Part shown: positions 42,911 through 53,800 of the stretch, piece after piece
Numbering within the stretch: position 1 is the stretch's first letter
How the letters are laid out: each line of letters opens with the position of its first letter
Translations under genes and position numbers: made by a program
Notes under the pieces: model-generated
Database searches by the model: none
Told to the model about the DNA's origin: nothing
Seen by the model: the letters and a program-made list of their open reading frames with translations, nothing else
Source: Pyropia haitanensis
Lineage: Eukaryota > Rhodophyta > Bangiophyceae > Bangiales > Bangiaceae
Length of the DNA stretch: 64,000 nt
Assembly (NCBI GenBank): GCA_008729055.1
Contig: SDUX01000008.1
Span: forward strand, 4,303,756 to 4,367,755
Direction: 5' to 3'

Positions 42911-45900
42911 AGGACGCGCGGCGCAGGAAAGCGTCCAACACCTCAGGTGCGTTCGCAAGGTCTTGCTTGGTCAGCCAGGAGTTCTCGCTGACGTCACAGC
43001 CTTTCCACTTGACCAGGTACTGTAGTCGTCCACGGCGCTTTCGTGACCTTATGATGGAGTCGACTTCGTACTCGACAGAACCGTCCGGAAATGCCACCGG
43101 AGGCGGAACGGGAGGAAGTCGGCCATAAGGATCAGCGCGGTACGGCTTCAGCAAGCTCGCATGAAAGGCGTTGTGAACCTTGCGATCGAGCACCGCTTGG
43201 GGAAGATCCAGGCGGAACGTCACATCGTTGATACTCTCAGTGACGCGGTACGGTCCTGAGTACTTGGGCATCAGCTTGCGAGCGCCTTGGAAAGCATCTG
43301 GCATAAGGTGTTTGGTACTTAGTAGCACCAGATCGTCCACGGCGATCTTGCAAGGTCGGCGATGGCGATTTGCGTACGCCGAGCGCGCCTCATTTGCACT
43401 CTTGATGGCTGAGATGGCAGTCTCTTGAGCATGTTGGAGACCGCTTAGCCAGTCAGACACTGCAGGCATGCTTGACTCTGAGTTTTCGAGGATGTCCATT
43501 GGTACCGTCTTAGGTTCGAATCCGTAGTTCAGGAAGAAAGGGGAGTACGTTGTAACAGCATTTGGCGACCGGTTGTAGGCTACTTCGGCAGCAACCAGAA
43601 AGAGGTCCCAATCGCCTTGGTGATGGCTGACAAAGTTTCGCAGGATTTCTTCGATCTTCTTGTTCATGATCTCAGTTTGTCCGTCGGTTTGCGGGTGGTA
43701 CGCTGAAGAGGCCTTGATCTTGACCTTGAGAATCTCCGTGAGCGACTGCCAGAAGTTGGAGAAGAAAATGCGGTCCCTGTCGCAGACAACATCAGCTGGG
43801 AGTCCGTGGTGTCGATAGACGTGATCATGGTAGAGCTGAGCTGCGACTGGCGCCGTACAGTCTGGCTTCATAGGGGCGAGGCGAATCATCTTGGAGAGGC
43901 GGTCGACAACGACGTAAATCCCGTTGTGGCCTCTTGGAGTCAGAGGAAGAGGCGTGATAAAGTCCATGGAGACACTTGCCCATCGTTGGCTCGGGGGGTC
44001 CAAGGGTTTGAGGTGACCCAGAGGTGAATGGGTGCTAGCCTTGTTCCGCTGGCACAAATCACATGTTTGTACGTATCTTTGGATGTCTTTCCGCATTGTC
44101 TTCCAGTAGTACTTGGAAGAGATAACCTTGGTTGTTTTCTTGACTCCCATGTGCCCTTGGCACGGGACATCATGGTAGTCGTGGAGTAGTCTTTGGCGTA
44201 GAGTACCGACGGGGATACACGTACGGTCACCTCGTTTCAACAACCTCATGTGTAGCCGGTAGGGAGATACCGGGTCTTTGACTAGGTCGGCAAACTCGGG
44301 GTCCGCGTCGTACTCTTGTCTTAAGGTGGCAAGGTCTTGATCACTTTGGTTGATGGTCATGAGGTTGTTGATTTCAGTTTTCTTGGGGAGTTCTTCAATG
44401 GTCTTGGTCAGCACGCGACTAAGAAGGTCTTGATTGGGGGCGTGCTTGTCGGGAGCATCTTGTGGCTGCCTGGAAAGGGCATCAGCCACGGGGTTCGAAG
44501 TGCCCTTGATTGGGACAATCTTGAACTGGAACTGGTCCAGAAACTCCAGCCACTTGACTTGGCGATCGTTCAGCTTCTCTTGGGTGCTTAGGTATCTCAG
44601 GGACTCATGGTCGGTGTGGACCTCAAAGGGTCTTCCGTAGAGGTAGCAGCGCCAATGCCGGATAGCTTGTACGACTGCAAGCAGTTCTCTTTCACGAATG
44701 CTGTAGCGCTGCTCGTGGATGTTGAGGGTTAACGAGAAGTACGCCACTGGACGCCGTCCGCGTCCATCATCTTGCTCAAGGACTGCGCCCACAGCATACC
44801 CGCTGGCATCTGTAGACACGTAGATTGGGTATCTCTTGTCGAAAGGCCTTAGCACCGGTGCGCTTGTCGTTAGGTCCTGCAGCTGCTCAAAGGCTTTCTG
44901 GGCGTCGGGTGTCCACTCGAAGTCGACATTCCCAGTCAGCCTCGTTAGCGGCGTAGCTACGGCAGCCATTCCCTTGATGAATCTTCGATAGAAGTTGACC
45001 ATACCGAGGAAAGATTGTACATCCTTTTTGCTCCTCGGTGTTGCCCACGTACGGATGGCTTGGACCTTGTAGTCTTCCATAGAGAAGCCTTTCTCGGAGA
45101 TGACGTGGCCAAGGTAGTCCACAGTAGTTCGAGCGAACTGGCACTTGCTCAGCTTGGCGTAGAGCTTGTGTTCTCGTAATTTCTCGAGTGCTAATCGTAG
45201 GTGCTTGAGGTGATCGTCGTAAGTTTCGCTGTAGACTAGGATGTCGTCGAGGTAGACACAGATGAAGTCGTACAGATAGGGTCGGAAGACATCGTTCATT
45301 AGGTTCATGAAGACCGCAGGTGCATTTGTCAGACCAAAGGGTACGACGGTGAACTCATAGAATCCGTACTTGGTTCGAAACGCCGTCAAAGGTATTGTTT
45401 CTGGGTCAAGGCGAATCTGGTGATAGCCAGAGCGGAGGTCGATCTTTGTAAAGTACTTGGCCTTTCGCAGTTGGTCAAAGATGTCGTCGATGCGAGGTAG
45501 TGGGTACGCGTTCTTGATAGTAGCCTTGTTCAGGGCCCTGTAGTCGATGCACATTCGCCAGCCACCGTCCTTCTTCGCCGCAAAGAGGACGGAAGAGCCC
45601 CACGGTGAGGTGCTTGGTTGGATGAATCCCTTCCTTATGAGGCCGGCCAGTTGAGTCTTGAGTTCTTCGAGCTCCCATTCGGCTAGTCGGTAAATTCCGC
45701 TACGACGCGGTTGGGCGTCATCGGTCAGCTTGATGCTAAATTTGTGACTGCGCTCAGGAGGGAGTCCGTCGGGGAGCTCGTCTGGGAAGACGTCAGCGTA
45801 CTCTTTGAGAATCTCTTGAACTTCTTTCTTGTCTTCGCCTTGTCCCATCGTAATGGCGTTAATGTCGAAGGTGCTAGAGGGATCTTCCGACTGCAGGTAG

Positions 45901-46445
45901 ATGGCAAAAACAGGGCACCTTTGAACGAGGTCCCGAGCAAGGCGTTGCCGACTGATCAGAGCTTCGGGCTTCTTGAGGGAGGCAGTGATAGAAATGTTCT
46001 TGTGGTTGAACTTGAAGGAGATCTTGTTTTTCTTGTTGTTGATTTTGGCGTCCTTGTCATCGCGCCACTTCTTTCCCAGGATGAGGTCGTACGCGCTCAA
46101 TTCACAAACAGCAAACCGAAGTCGCTCTTGGTACGGTCCGATGTGAATCTCAAGAGGGTCAACGGTTTCAGCGAGGACATGGGAGCGGCCATCGGGCATG
46201 CTTGCCGCGAAGTCCGTTCCTTTCGTTTTCACATGCAAGGAGGTAACGAGGCGCCTTGAGACGACGTTGATGGGAGATCCGTCGTCGAACAGCACCTTAA
46301 CAACTTTTCCATTGACAGAAGCAGTAGAAAGCAGAAGCCCGAGTCGCGGGCCTTCAAATGGTGACGACATATTTTCAGGAACCGAAGGAGCGTCTTTCAC
46401 AGATGTTGAGGATTGTTGCTGCTTCAGTTCCGCTGGCCTTTTGGG
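42909..46445 (-). CDS. pol: pol polyprotein (PR-RT-RH-IN-chromodomain)
   Basis: Read in the -1 frame relative to gag, entering at the slip site 46439-46445 and ending at TAA 42909; about 1178 codons with no lesion. The retropepsin-like protease has [13 protein letters not shown]. Reverse transcriptase has [30 protein letters not shown] and the catalytic YLDDILVYS. RNase H has [10 protein letters not shown] and the HTDHESLRY region. Integrase has an HHCC zinc finger (H..H then CDLCQRNK), and its DDE core has [12 protein letters not shown] and a Glu within [15 protein letters not shown]. The C-terminus is a chromodomain ([29 protein letters not shown]), which in chromoviruses targets insertion to marked chromatin. 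No gag-independent ATG is suitable, so expression by frameshift fusion is inferred. Confidence 0.97.
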   Translation of the reverse strand, partial: PKRPAELKQQQSSTSVKDAPSVPENMSSPFEGPRLGLLLSTASVNGKVVKVLFDDGSPINVVSRRLVTSLHVKTKGTDFAASMPDGRSHVLAETVDPLEIHIGPYQERLRFAVCELSAYDLILGKKWRDDKDAKINNKKNKISFKFNHKNISITASLKKPEALISRQRLARDLVQRCPVFAIYLQSEDPSSTFDINAITMGQGEDKKEVQEILKEYADVFPDELPDGLPPERSHKFSIKLTDDAQPRRSGIYRLAEWELEELKTQLAGLIRKGFIQPSTSPWGSSVLFAAKKDGGWRMCIDYRALNKATIKNAYPLPRIDDIFDQLRKAKYFTKIDLRSGYHQIRLDPETIPLTAFRTKYGFYEFTVVPFGLTNAPAVFMNLMNDVFRPYLYDFICVYLDDILVYSETYDDHLKHLRLALEKLREHKLYAKLSKCQFARTTVDYLGHVISEKGFSMEDYKVQAIRTWATPRSKKDVQSFLGMVNFYRRFIKGMAAVATPLTRLTGNVDFEWTPDAQKAFEQLQDLTTSAPVLRPFDKRYPIYVSTDASGYAVGAVLEQDDGRGRRPVAYFSLTLNIHEQRYSIRERELLAVVQAIRHWRCYLYGRPFEVHTDHESLRYLSTQEKLNDRQVKWLEFLDQFQFKIVPIKGTSNPVADALSRQPQDAPDKHAPNQDLLSRVLTKTIEELPKKTEINNLMTINQSDQDLATLRQEYDADPEFADLVKDPVSPYRLHMRLLKRGDRTCIPVGTLRQRLLHDYHDVPCQGHMGVKKTTKVISSKYYWKTMRKDIQRYVQTCDLCQRNKASTHSPLGHLKPLDPPSQRWASVSMDFITPLPLTPRGHNGIYVVVDRLSKMIRLAPMKPDCTAPVAAQLYHDHVYRHHGLPADVVCDRDRIFFSNFWQSLTEILKVKIKASSAYHPQTDGQTEIMNKKIEEILRNFVSHHQGDWDLFLVAAEVAYNRSPNAVTTYSPFFLNYGFEPKTVPMDILENSESSMPAVSDWLSGLQHAQETAISAIKSANEARSAYANRHRRPCKIAVDDLVLLSTKHLMPDAFQGARKLMPKYSGPYRVTESINDVTFRLDLPQAVLDRKVHNAFHASLLKPYRADPYGRLPPVPPPVAFPDGSVEYEVDSIIRSRKRRGRLQYLVKWKGCDVSENSWLTKQDLANAPEVLDAFLRRAS

Positions 46446-47302
46446 CAGTCCTTAGCCATGTGTCCTTTCTCGCGACAGCGAAGGCAGAGACCCTCGCGCA
46501 TGCAGCGCTGGCGTTCGTCTGGCGTCAGCTTTTCGATCTTGATGCTGGAAATGTCCATCGGGACAACGCCCATCGTCGGTGGCTTGCCAGAAGTGCTGTT
46601 AACATTGCTGGTGATACGGGACACTCCAGCCTTGGCCGCTTCCACGCGCAGGGCGTCCGTCATCAGTGATTCAAGATCGGTGTACGTCTTGAGGCACAGT
46701 GCCTGCCAGATGTCGCGCTTCAGGCCTCGGCTATAGCGGTCGATCTTTTCCGCTTCGGTGATGTCCGGGATGTCCAAGAGGACGCTCAGGAAAGTCCTGT
46801 TGAACGTCCCGACGTCCTTGATTTGGCGCCATGAGTGCAGCTTGTCCCGCGCCGCCTGCGTCTTGTTCAGAGGGCTGAAGCGACGGATGAGCGCAGCCCG
46901 AAAGGTAGCCCAGTCGGGGACCGCCGTCGTCCGACTGTAGGTATGCCACCAGGTGAACGCTTCACCGTCCAGGTAGGTGCAGGCGATCCGACACGTTTCG
47001 TCAGGGTCAGTCAGTCGCACATATGAGTCCATGTGCGAGCACCATGCTTCAATTGTCCCGGGCTTGCCAGAGAACAGCGCGGGCTTATTCGGCCTCGCAG
47101 TCGTCGCGCCTCCACTCGAGGCCTTAGCCTTGGCGTCGGACAGCTGTTTCTTGGCGTCCGCCAATTCAACCTTATGAGCCTCGAGCTCGGCGCTCATCTG
47201 CGAGACGAACGCTGTAAGTTGATTCCATGACTCCGCGGAGGGTGCGGTTGAGGCCGTTCCCGGATTAATCGGGCTTACAGTCGCAGGATTCGGGGGGTCC
47301 AT
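46424..47302 (-). CDS. gag: gag capsid/nucleocapsid protein
   Basis: 292 residues from ATG 47300-47302 ([11 protein letters not shown]). A short coiled-coil-like segment (residues about 40-70) is followed by the Ty3/gypsy retrotransposon gag domain ([50 protein letters not shown] order). It ends with one CCHC knuckle, [14 protein letters not shown], for RNA packaging. The stop TGA is at 46424-46426, 12 bases after the CCCAAAA heptamer. It forms virus-like particles. Confidence 0.95.
   Translation of the reverse strand: MDPPNPATVSPINPGTASTAPSAESWNQLTAFVSQMSAELEAHKVELADAKKQLSDAKAKASSGGATTARPNKPALFSGKPGTIEAWCSHMDSYVRLTDPDETCRIACTYLDGEAFTWWHTYSRTTAVPDWATFRAALIRRFSPLNKTQAARDKLHSWRQIKDVGTFNRTFLSVLLDIPDITEAEKIDRYSRGLKRDIWQALCLKTYTDLESLMTDALRVEAAKAGVSRITSNVNSTSGKPPTMGVVPMDISSIKIEKLTPDERQRCMREGLCLRCREKGHMAKDCPKGQRN
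46439..46445 (-). promoter_or_regulatory. Predicted -1 ribosomal frameshift site (CCCAAAA)
   Basis: In the gag frame this heptamer reads C CCA AAA, fitting the X XXY YYZ slippery pattern. Slipping back one base moves exactly into the pol frame, which is open from 46451 onward (just after a TAA at 46452-46454). gag stops 12 bases downstream. No downstream pseudoknot was modelled. Confidence 0.65.
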
Positions 47303-47666
47303 TGCGTCCTGGGTGAGGTCCGCAACAATCAAATTAACCCAACAGATCCGGTTTGACTTACTCCGGCAGAGCACGGGGCAAGTCTTACAAGATGTGCAAG
47401 TTAATTTGACCAAGCAAAATAGTGCTGCACTAGCTCTGGACAAGCGTGGCCGTCGTGGCTACCACGTTTCCAAAGATGGACAACACTATTTGATGGGTCA
47501 CAAGCGATGCGATGAAGCAGAATTCGAAGACTCAAATCACGCAATCGGATTTTCCCGCCGGCCGCCGCGCACGGGCCCGAGTCGGGTCGTGCCGGATATC
47601 CACGCGGGGGGATCAAAGGGGGAAAATCGCGTCTCTTGCACAGATCCTGGGGGGTGTTGCGAGGTG

Positions 47667-48304
47667 TCAGTCGGTGCGGCGCGCCAGCGTGCGGTGGTGA
47701 TCCTTGCCACGCTGGTGGCGTTCGAAGTGCTCGACCGTCTCAAATTCGCGATCGCACACGTCGCAACGAGGGCGGGTCGCTGGACGGTTGACCGTATTGC
47801 GGTGGCGCCGCGACCAGCGATGGTCGCGCAGCACTGTCAGGCTGTTGCAACGCACACCGCACGGCTTGCAAACGTATTTGCCCTTGGGGATGGTCTTGGC
47901 GATCCGGCGCTGCTCTCGCTGCTCTGCTGCGCGCGCGGTCGTCGGTCGGATGTGGCCGATTCGTGGGGCCGGCGGCGCGATGTAGCGCCGGGCCGGATCC
48001 TGCGCGGGCAGCAGCAGGCGCCGGTTGGCTGGGACCGCCGGGCCTGACGTGGCCGGGCCCTTACCCTTGCGCGAGAGGGGGGGCTTGGATGCGGCTGGCG
48101 CCGCCGATGCGGCCGTCGCCGCCACAGAGGATGACGTGGATGCGCCCGCCGGGGTGCCACGTGCCGCCGCGGTGTCGCGCGCCGCCGCGATGCCGCGCGC
48201 CGCCGGGGTGCCGCGCGCCGTCGGGGGGCGCGCCGTCGCCGCCGAGGAAGTCGGGGCGTCCGCCAACGCCGAGGAAGAAAATTCCGAACCTGATTTGGCA
48301 CTCA
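47667..48304 (-). CDS. Extra retrotransposon ORF with two C2H2 zinc fingers, no ATG
   Basis: It lies in the leader between the primer-binding site and gag, in sense with them. About 212 codons are open, with an Ala/Thr/Pro-rich first half. Then come two C2H2-type fingers, YVCKPCGVRCNSL...HRWSRRH and RCDVCDREFETVEHFERH. There is no in-frame ATG in the open stretch, which extends upstream only to a TGA. At 48305-48307 the minus strand has CAG after a pyrimidine-rich tract (TTTTTTTTCTTTTGG about 25 bases earlier), a good 3' splice site. The protein may therefore be made from a spliced RNA whose first exon lies in the LTR. A nucleic-acid-binding accessory protein is inferred; the non-coding alternative remains open. 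Confidence 0.5.
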
Positions 48305-48524
48305 CTGGGTTTCGACAATCAGTCGACCAAAAGAAAAAAAACCGTGACAGGGGCCACCAGGGCAGTGTCAGGGCAGTGTTCTTTCGGTGTGATTCGTGGA
48401 ACCCGCTGCGTTCGTATTACAATGCCCGAGGCACGCCGAACACAGGGGGCAGCACGAGTGCACAAACACAGGGAGGGCCAAATCCAGGACGGAATCGCAA
48501 CGTCACCGCCAAGAGGAAGTCAAA

Positions 48525-48540
48525 CTATCTGAAGCTACCA
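48525..48540 (-). other. Primer-binding site
   Basis: Two bases inside the 5' LTR, the minus strand reads TGGTAGCTTCAGATAG. It begins TGG, complementary to a tRNA CCA end, in the expected position. I cannot name the tRNA with confidence. Confidence 0.75.
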
Positions 48541-48542
48541 CA

Positions 48543-49407
48543 TGTGAGGCACCACCCACACACGGGCAGCCCTCAACGTACTGGTGCCGGTGTCAGCAAC
48601 CCGTGCAAGCCAATGAGGATGCCGGGCGCGGGGAAGGTGACGGGTGGGATGACGGTGATGGGGGTGGGGAAGAGGATGGGCGTGACGTCGGTGAGGGTCG
48701 AGGGGGTCGAAGGTACAGGAGGTCTTTGTGTCTCTGTCTGTGGTTGTTCCCCCCGAGGTCTCTCCCGGGGGCGCCCACACTCACGCATTATATACCCCCA
48801 GGGGGGCACCCAGGGTGCCCCAAAGCATGCAATTGCCCGTCGTGCCGGTGGACGGCACCAAAGCTCTCAAAACAAAGCATGGGCTCTCAGAACAAAGCAA
48901 GGGTGGGCGTGTGCGCCCCAAGGCGCCCCACCAGAAAGCCCCAAACGGGGGGGGGGACGGTGTGCGGCGCTCGTAGCGCCGCGCGGCTGGCCCCACGCGC
49001 CATTCGACCCGAAAAGCCTCAGAGGCGTGTAAGCAGACGCCAGTCTTCGGGTCGAATATCTCCCGTGGGTCAGCAAGTCTTGTCGCTCCCATTGGTCCAC
49101 GGGGAGATTGTTCCGGCTTGCTGACGCGTCAGAGATGTGGCTCGTCTTTTGGTCCGTTAGTCCGTTGATCCGTTGGAGACTGTACCCGTCGGCAGATGAG
49201 TCAGGGTAGTGTCGGTTAGCCAATCCGCGGCTCCCGTGCTGACCGTCCGTTAGTAGTAGATTATCGGACGGACACCGCGGCATGCCCCAGATTACTTTGG
49301 AGTTGATGCGTCTTGGAAGGAGTTGGCTGAGAAGGACAGGGAAGGAGAGGCCCCAGTCCTTATCTCCTAGGCTCCAGTCTTGGGGATTTAAGGGGCATAT
49401 CCTTACA
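48543..49407 (-). repeat. 5' LTR of the Ty3/gypsy element (right in window)
   Basis: 865 bp, the partner of 42033-42897 with one visible mismatch. As the upstream LTR for the minus-strand element it supplies the promoter. The inverted repeat is at 49002-49013 / 49046-49057. Confidence 0.97.
48788..48794 (-). promoter_or_regulatory. TATA box of the retrotransposon LTR
   Basis: TATATAA on the minus strand within the 5' LTR, in an otherwise GC-rich context. Transcription would begin roughly 30 bases further left. An identical copy is in the 3' LTR at 42278-42284. Confidence 0.65.
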
Positions 49408-49412
49408 TGACA
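49408..49412. repeat. 5-bp target-site duplication (TGACA), right
   Basis: Exact copy of 42028-42032 immediately after the right LTR. Confidence 0.95.
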
Positions 49413-50628
49413 GCCCATGGAACGCGCTCTGGTTGATCAGCTTCATGAGGTGAATTAAGTTGAACTTGGCCCCCCTGGGGAGAGTGGGCAGCATCGCCCC
49501 CGTCACAGTGACGCTCCTCGCCTTAGTCTTGAGGAAGGGCTGGCCGTCCAACGCCTGCAGGATGTGCGACAGGTGGGAGGGGAACATCAGCACGACCACT
49601 TTTGCATCCTTGAGCACACGCAGGCCCACCGCCGACGCGTGGACCTTGCACCCGTCCATCAGCAGCACCTTCCACTCCGCCCCGCCCCGCCCCTCGAGGT
49701 GCCGCGCCGCAAACCGCGCAAACGTCTCCCACAAGTCCCGGTCAAACCCCGGCTTCTCGCGACGGTGCACCTCGGCCCCGTCCTCCAAAAACGACGCCAG
49801 GGGGACGCGGCGCGAGGGGCCAGCGACCTGCTCCACAACAGCAAAAGGGAGCCGCCCCCCGCTGCCCGCCACGACCACAAACACGGGGAGACGCGACCCG
49901 TCCGCGCAGATAGTCGCCACTAAGCTGGCGGCCTCCGCCCCGCTGTGGACTGACGGGATTACAAACTCCGGGCGGCCGTCGTCCTTGTGGGCAATCACCT
50001 TGACCTTGGACTTGCTCATCAGCTCCTCCGCGTTCATCATGGACTCGTCGGTGTTCCAGACCTGCGATGCCTTGGTGATGCAAAACTCAGTACAGAGAAA
50101 CCGAAAAGCAGCAAAAAACTTTGCCACCGCCTCTGGCGTCGACGCCACAGCCCGTACACCCTCAAGAGCAACAGGACGCACGCGCCGTAGCTCCGGGCGA
50201 CCCTCCAAAAAACGTTGGAAAAAAGATCGACCCGGAATCCCACCCACCCCAAAGCACCTCTCCGCATCTGCCTCCCTCCCCACGTCGGCAATAAACTGCC
50301 GCAACAACACACCGGCAAGCCCACACGTCAGGGCGTCACCCCCCTTAGTCCATGAGGCAAAGTAAACCGCCATGGTGTCCTCCTCCTCCCTGGAGAAGAA
50401 CCGAGGGCGCCCGAGCGCCACGTCTTTGCCACGGTTCTGCAGCCAGGTTCGCACGTTCGACCGGGTCGCTCCCGTCGCCCGCATGAGGACAGCCACGCTA
50501 GACGTCTTGTGCTCAACCCGGGCCGTCTCCAACTTCTCCTGCATCTCAGACGTCAGCCGTGTGCCCCAAACACGGGGGCTCGCATCGGACTCGTCAGCGG
50601 ATGATTGGTCGGCAGAGGGTGAAGGCAT
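49408..50628 (-). pseudogene. DDE transposase (pogo/jerky type), N-terminal part, interrupted
   Basis: ATG 50626-50628 (MPSPSADQSSADES), 407 codons up to the retrotransposon. An N-terminal helix-turn-helix DNA-binding region (RLTSEMQEKLETARVE, ATRSNVRTWLQNRGK) and a CENP-B-like segment (PGRSFFQRFLEGRPELRR) are followed by the DDE nuclease: VWNTDESMM (first Asp), LLMDGCKVHAS (second Asp) and MFPSHLSHILQALDG with FLKTKA (third acidic region). This is the catalytic set of jerky/pogo (Tc1-mariner superfamily) transposases. Rejoined with 41503-42027 it would be 581 residues. The intact frame apart from the insertion suggests the DNA transposon was recently active. Confidence 0.92.
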
Positions 50629-50851
50629 GGTGCACGTCAAAAGAAAGAAAAGACGGCGACACTCGATGGGGTGGGGATGGGGATGGGTCAATCGCTGTGA
50701 GGGGGCGGTGGATCCGGCGACGGTGAAAATACTTGGCGGCGGCTGTTTCGTCGGCTCCAGAGCTACGGGAGCTCGGTTCCAAGTCAATCGGGCTTTCTTG
50801 CAGTCACTCGTGCCTCCCTTGATTTACAGCAATGGTCGACATTTGGGGCAG

Positions 50852-50876
50852 TGGTCAACATTAGAACCAGACTAGC
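50852..50876 (-). repeat. Right terminal inverted repeat of pogo/jerky-like transposon
   Basis: Reverse complement of the left repeat at 24 of 25 positions, flanked by TA at 50877-50878. A second TGGTCGACATT lies just inside (50833-50843), a sub-terminal variant that may be a transposase-binding site. Confidence 0.85.
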
Positions 50877-50878
50877 TA

Positions 50879-53800
50879 TGGCCGTTAAGGGTGCAGCCCC
50901 CGTCCCTGCCACCGCTCCCACCCTCGTCTGCCGCTCCCATCTGTGTCCGATCTACGTCGCCTCGCTGCCTGGCCGCTCCTGCCAACGCTGCGACCGCCGC
51001 CGCCGCCTCCGACGCCGCCGCCGACGCCGCCGCCGGCCGGCCGTAGTCGGCCACGCCGGGTTGCGCATGGCCCCGATGACGGCGGCGGCGACGGCGATGG
51101 TGATGGTGGCGGCTGGGACCCCCCCACGCTGTCGACAGTGGTGGCGGCGGCGGCAACCGCGGCGGTGGCGGTAGCAGCGGCGTCTTCCCTCTATGCCTGG
51201 GGCGTCGTTGCCGGCGGCTGCGTTCTCCCCGGCGCCACCTCGCCCGTCCCATCACGGGGAACTGCCCGCCCGGGTCCCCACGGTCACTACCCCACGGTCG
51301 CAGCGGAAGTGGCAGCGGCGGTTGCGGTAGTGGTGGCAGCGGCGGTGGTGGTGGCGGCGGGGCCGGTGGCGGCGGCAGTGGCGAGGACGTCCGTACCGGC
51401 GGCTGCGTCAGCCCACCGCGTCTGCCTGCGGCTGCCGCCGCCGTTGTGCCCGCTGCCGCCCGCGGCAGCCGATCCCGACCGCGGTGGCGCGCACACGCCG
51501 GGCGGTAGCTGCCGCCACCGCCACCGCCATCGCCACCGCCACCCGCCTCCCCCTCTCCTCCCCCCCCTCCTCGTCCGGACGCGCCATCTCCCCCGCCCTC
51601 TGCGACACGGCATCTCCCCTCACCCCTACCACCACCGCGTCGAGCATACAGGGCACGCGACCGCCACCGCGGCGGCGGCACGCGTGACACCACGACCTCT
51701 CCCGCTACGGTCGTGCGTGACGGTGATGGCAGGGGGTACGGCGGGGTCGCGCCACCCCCCCCCCTCTCCCACCCCACCCCCATCCCCAACCCCACCCTCC
51801 CCCTTACCCCCACCATTCCTCCCGATCTCAAACCCTTATACCCCCCACCCCATCCTACCCCACCCCATCCTAACCCGCACCCACCCCGCCCAGCGGCCAC
51901 CCCACCCAGTACGACGTTGGCGTCAGCTCGCCCGTGTGCCATCTGCCGCCGACACTCTGCGGTGGCGGCGGCGGCAGCAGCGGTGGAGACGCCCACCGTG
52001 CCGGCGGCCGGCGGCACGCACCGTGGCGGTGGCGGGCGTCGCCGTAGTTGTGGTCGTGGTCGTGGAGGGGGGGGGGGGGGTGGGGATGGGGAGCTGGCAG
52101 CGGTGATGGCGGCGGCAGTACTGCCTGGCGGCCGTCGTAGTGCTAGTCGCCGCGACTGCCCACCCACCCAACCGCCACCGCCACACCAGACGTGTCCTTG
52201 TGAGGGGGGTGTGGCGCTGCCTTTGCCGCCGCCCTCCGCGGCGGCGGCAGCGTCAGCAGCGGCAACAGTAGGAGGCAGCGACGACGTCATGATCGTGCGG
52301 GCGCGTGCCACCGCCACTCCGTTCCGCCCTCCCCCTGCCGTCGCTGCCGCACGCGCCTTCCCGTCCGCGGGGCGGCAGCAGTCCGTTCCCGCTCGTGGCC
52401 GCCGCCGCCGTCACGACCGCGGGCGCTGTCGCCACCACCCCTGTACAGAGGGTTCCCCCACTTTGTTGTCGAGCTCTTCCAGGGGGGCCCGCCGCCGCTT
52501 CTGTACACGAACGCCGCGGCGGCCCTGCCAGGCGCCACTGCGCGCTGCCTCGCTTGAGCGGCCGCCGCCTGAGGCGCCCCCCCTCCCCGCCGTCCTGACC
52601 GCCCAGGCTGCAACCGCTGTGGTCTGGGGGGAACGCGGCGGCCGACGTAGCGGCCGCCCCGCCAGCGGCACGGACGCCCCCGCCGCACGGAGGCTCTCCG
52701 CGGGGGGCGCCGGCGGCGGCGCGGTGCGGCAAGCCGCACCGCCGCCGCTGCTGCCCGGCGTCGCCCCCCCCCCCCGCCGTCGCCGTCACGGTGGCAGCGG
52801 TGGTGGGCCCGCCTGCGCGCTGCCGTGGAACGGGGGTCGGGGAGGGGGGGGGGGGGGAGGGGGCATCTGCGGTATATCCTTTGGGGGGTGGTGCCGTCGC
52901 GGCGCGCCCGCCATCGTGCGCAGCACAGTCTCTCTGTTGAGGGACAGCCGGCCCGTTTCCCTGCCGCGTCGCTCGCCCGCCTACGCGCGTCGGCCAACCG
53001 CCACCCCGCCAGGCCTGGCGCGTCACGGTCCCCGCCCCCGCGCGCGGGCCAAGCGGTCGCGCCGTCGGTTGGCGCGTGCCGCCCGGCGTCGCGGTCATCC
53101 CGCGCCGCCCCTGTGTTTGCCCGCCGCCAGGCGCTGCGCGCGCTGCGGCTGGGCGCGGCTGTCCACACGGGCGGGGGGAGGGACCCCGCCCGGCGGGAGC
53201 GGGCGCTCCGCGTGTGGGTGCGGTGAGGGCGGCTGCAGTGGAGGGGCGCGTCGCGCAGAGGCGCGGGCGGGGCACGCGCCGCGGCCGCCGCCACCGCCGA
53301 GGCTGCCGCCACGCCGCGCCGCGGGTTGCAAAGACGCCCGCGCCCGACGGGGAGGGGCTGCCCGTTGCCAGCGCTCCCTAGACTGTAGGGCGCACCCATG
53401 CGGTCGGCCGGGCGGTCCCCGCCAACCGAGCGTGCGCCTGCCGCCACTCCCTCCACCCATACAGTCCCCGCCTCCCCGTCTCGCGGTTCGTCTTTCCCCG
53501 TGCAGGCGGTCACCCCACCTGCCGGCGGCACCCGCGCGTGGCGGCCACGCTCGTTGCCAATGGCGGCATTGGCGGGGAGGGTGGGGAGGCAAGGGGGGTG
53601 CCGCGTGGAGGGGGGTGCAAGCTGGCGCGCGGCACGCGCAGTGCGGGGTCCGGCACCCACGCCCCGCGCCGCCACCAGCAGCGCGCCCCAAACGCGGCGG
53701 CCGGGCGGCGGTCGGTGGCTGGCGGTCTGGGGGCGGAGCGTACGCCTGTCGCGGCGGGCAGAGGGGGGGGGGCCGTCGCGGGTGCAACCGCGCGCGTGGC

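Larger units (their letters stand above)
42033..49407 (-). mobile_element. Intact Ty3/gypsy chromovirus LTR retrotransposon
   Basis: 7375 bp, with two 865-bp LTRs that differ at one visible site, a 5-bp target duplication, a primer-binding site and polypurine tract in the right places, and uninterrupted gag and pol. Pol order is protease, reverse transcriptase, RNase H, integrase, chromodomain, which is the Ty3/gypsy chromovirus arrangement. An extra zinc-finger open frame lies between the 5' LTR and gag. LTR identity implies recent insertion. Base composition is clearly less GC-rich than the host genes. Confidence 0.97.
41009..50876 (-). mobile_element. pogo/jerky-like DNA transposon, interrupted by an LTR retrotransposon
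   Basis: It is bounded by 25-bp inverted repeats and TA duplications and encodes one DDE transposase on the minus strand. Removing the inner retrotransposon and one copy of its 5-bp duplication leaves an element of about 2.49 kb, a normal size for pogo/Tigger/jerky elements. The 3' side between the transposase stop (41503) and the left inverted repeat holds an extreme C-rich tract at 41330-41490 (G-rich on the transcript strand). Confidence 0.85.

Noticed and set aside
43510..43530. GGTTCGAATCC-type string resembling a tRNA T-loop
   Set aside because: It lies inside the integrase coding frame and no cloverleaf arms could be found around it.
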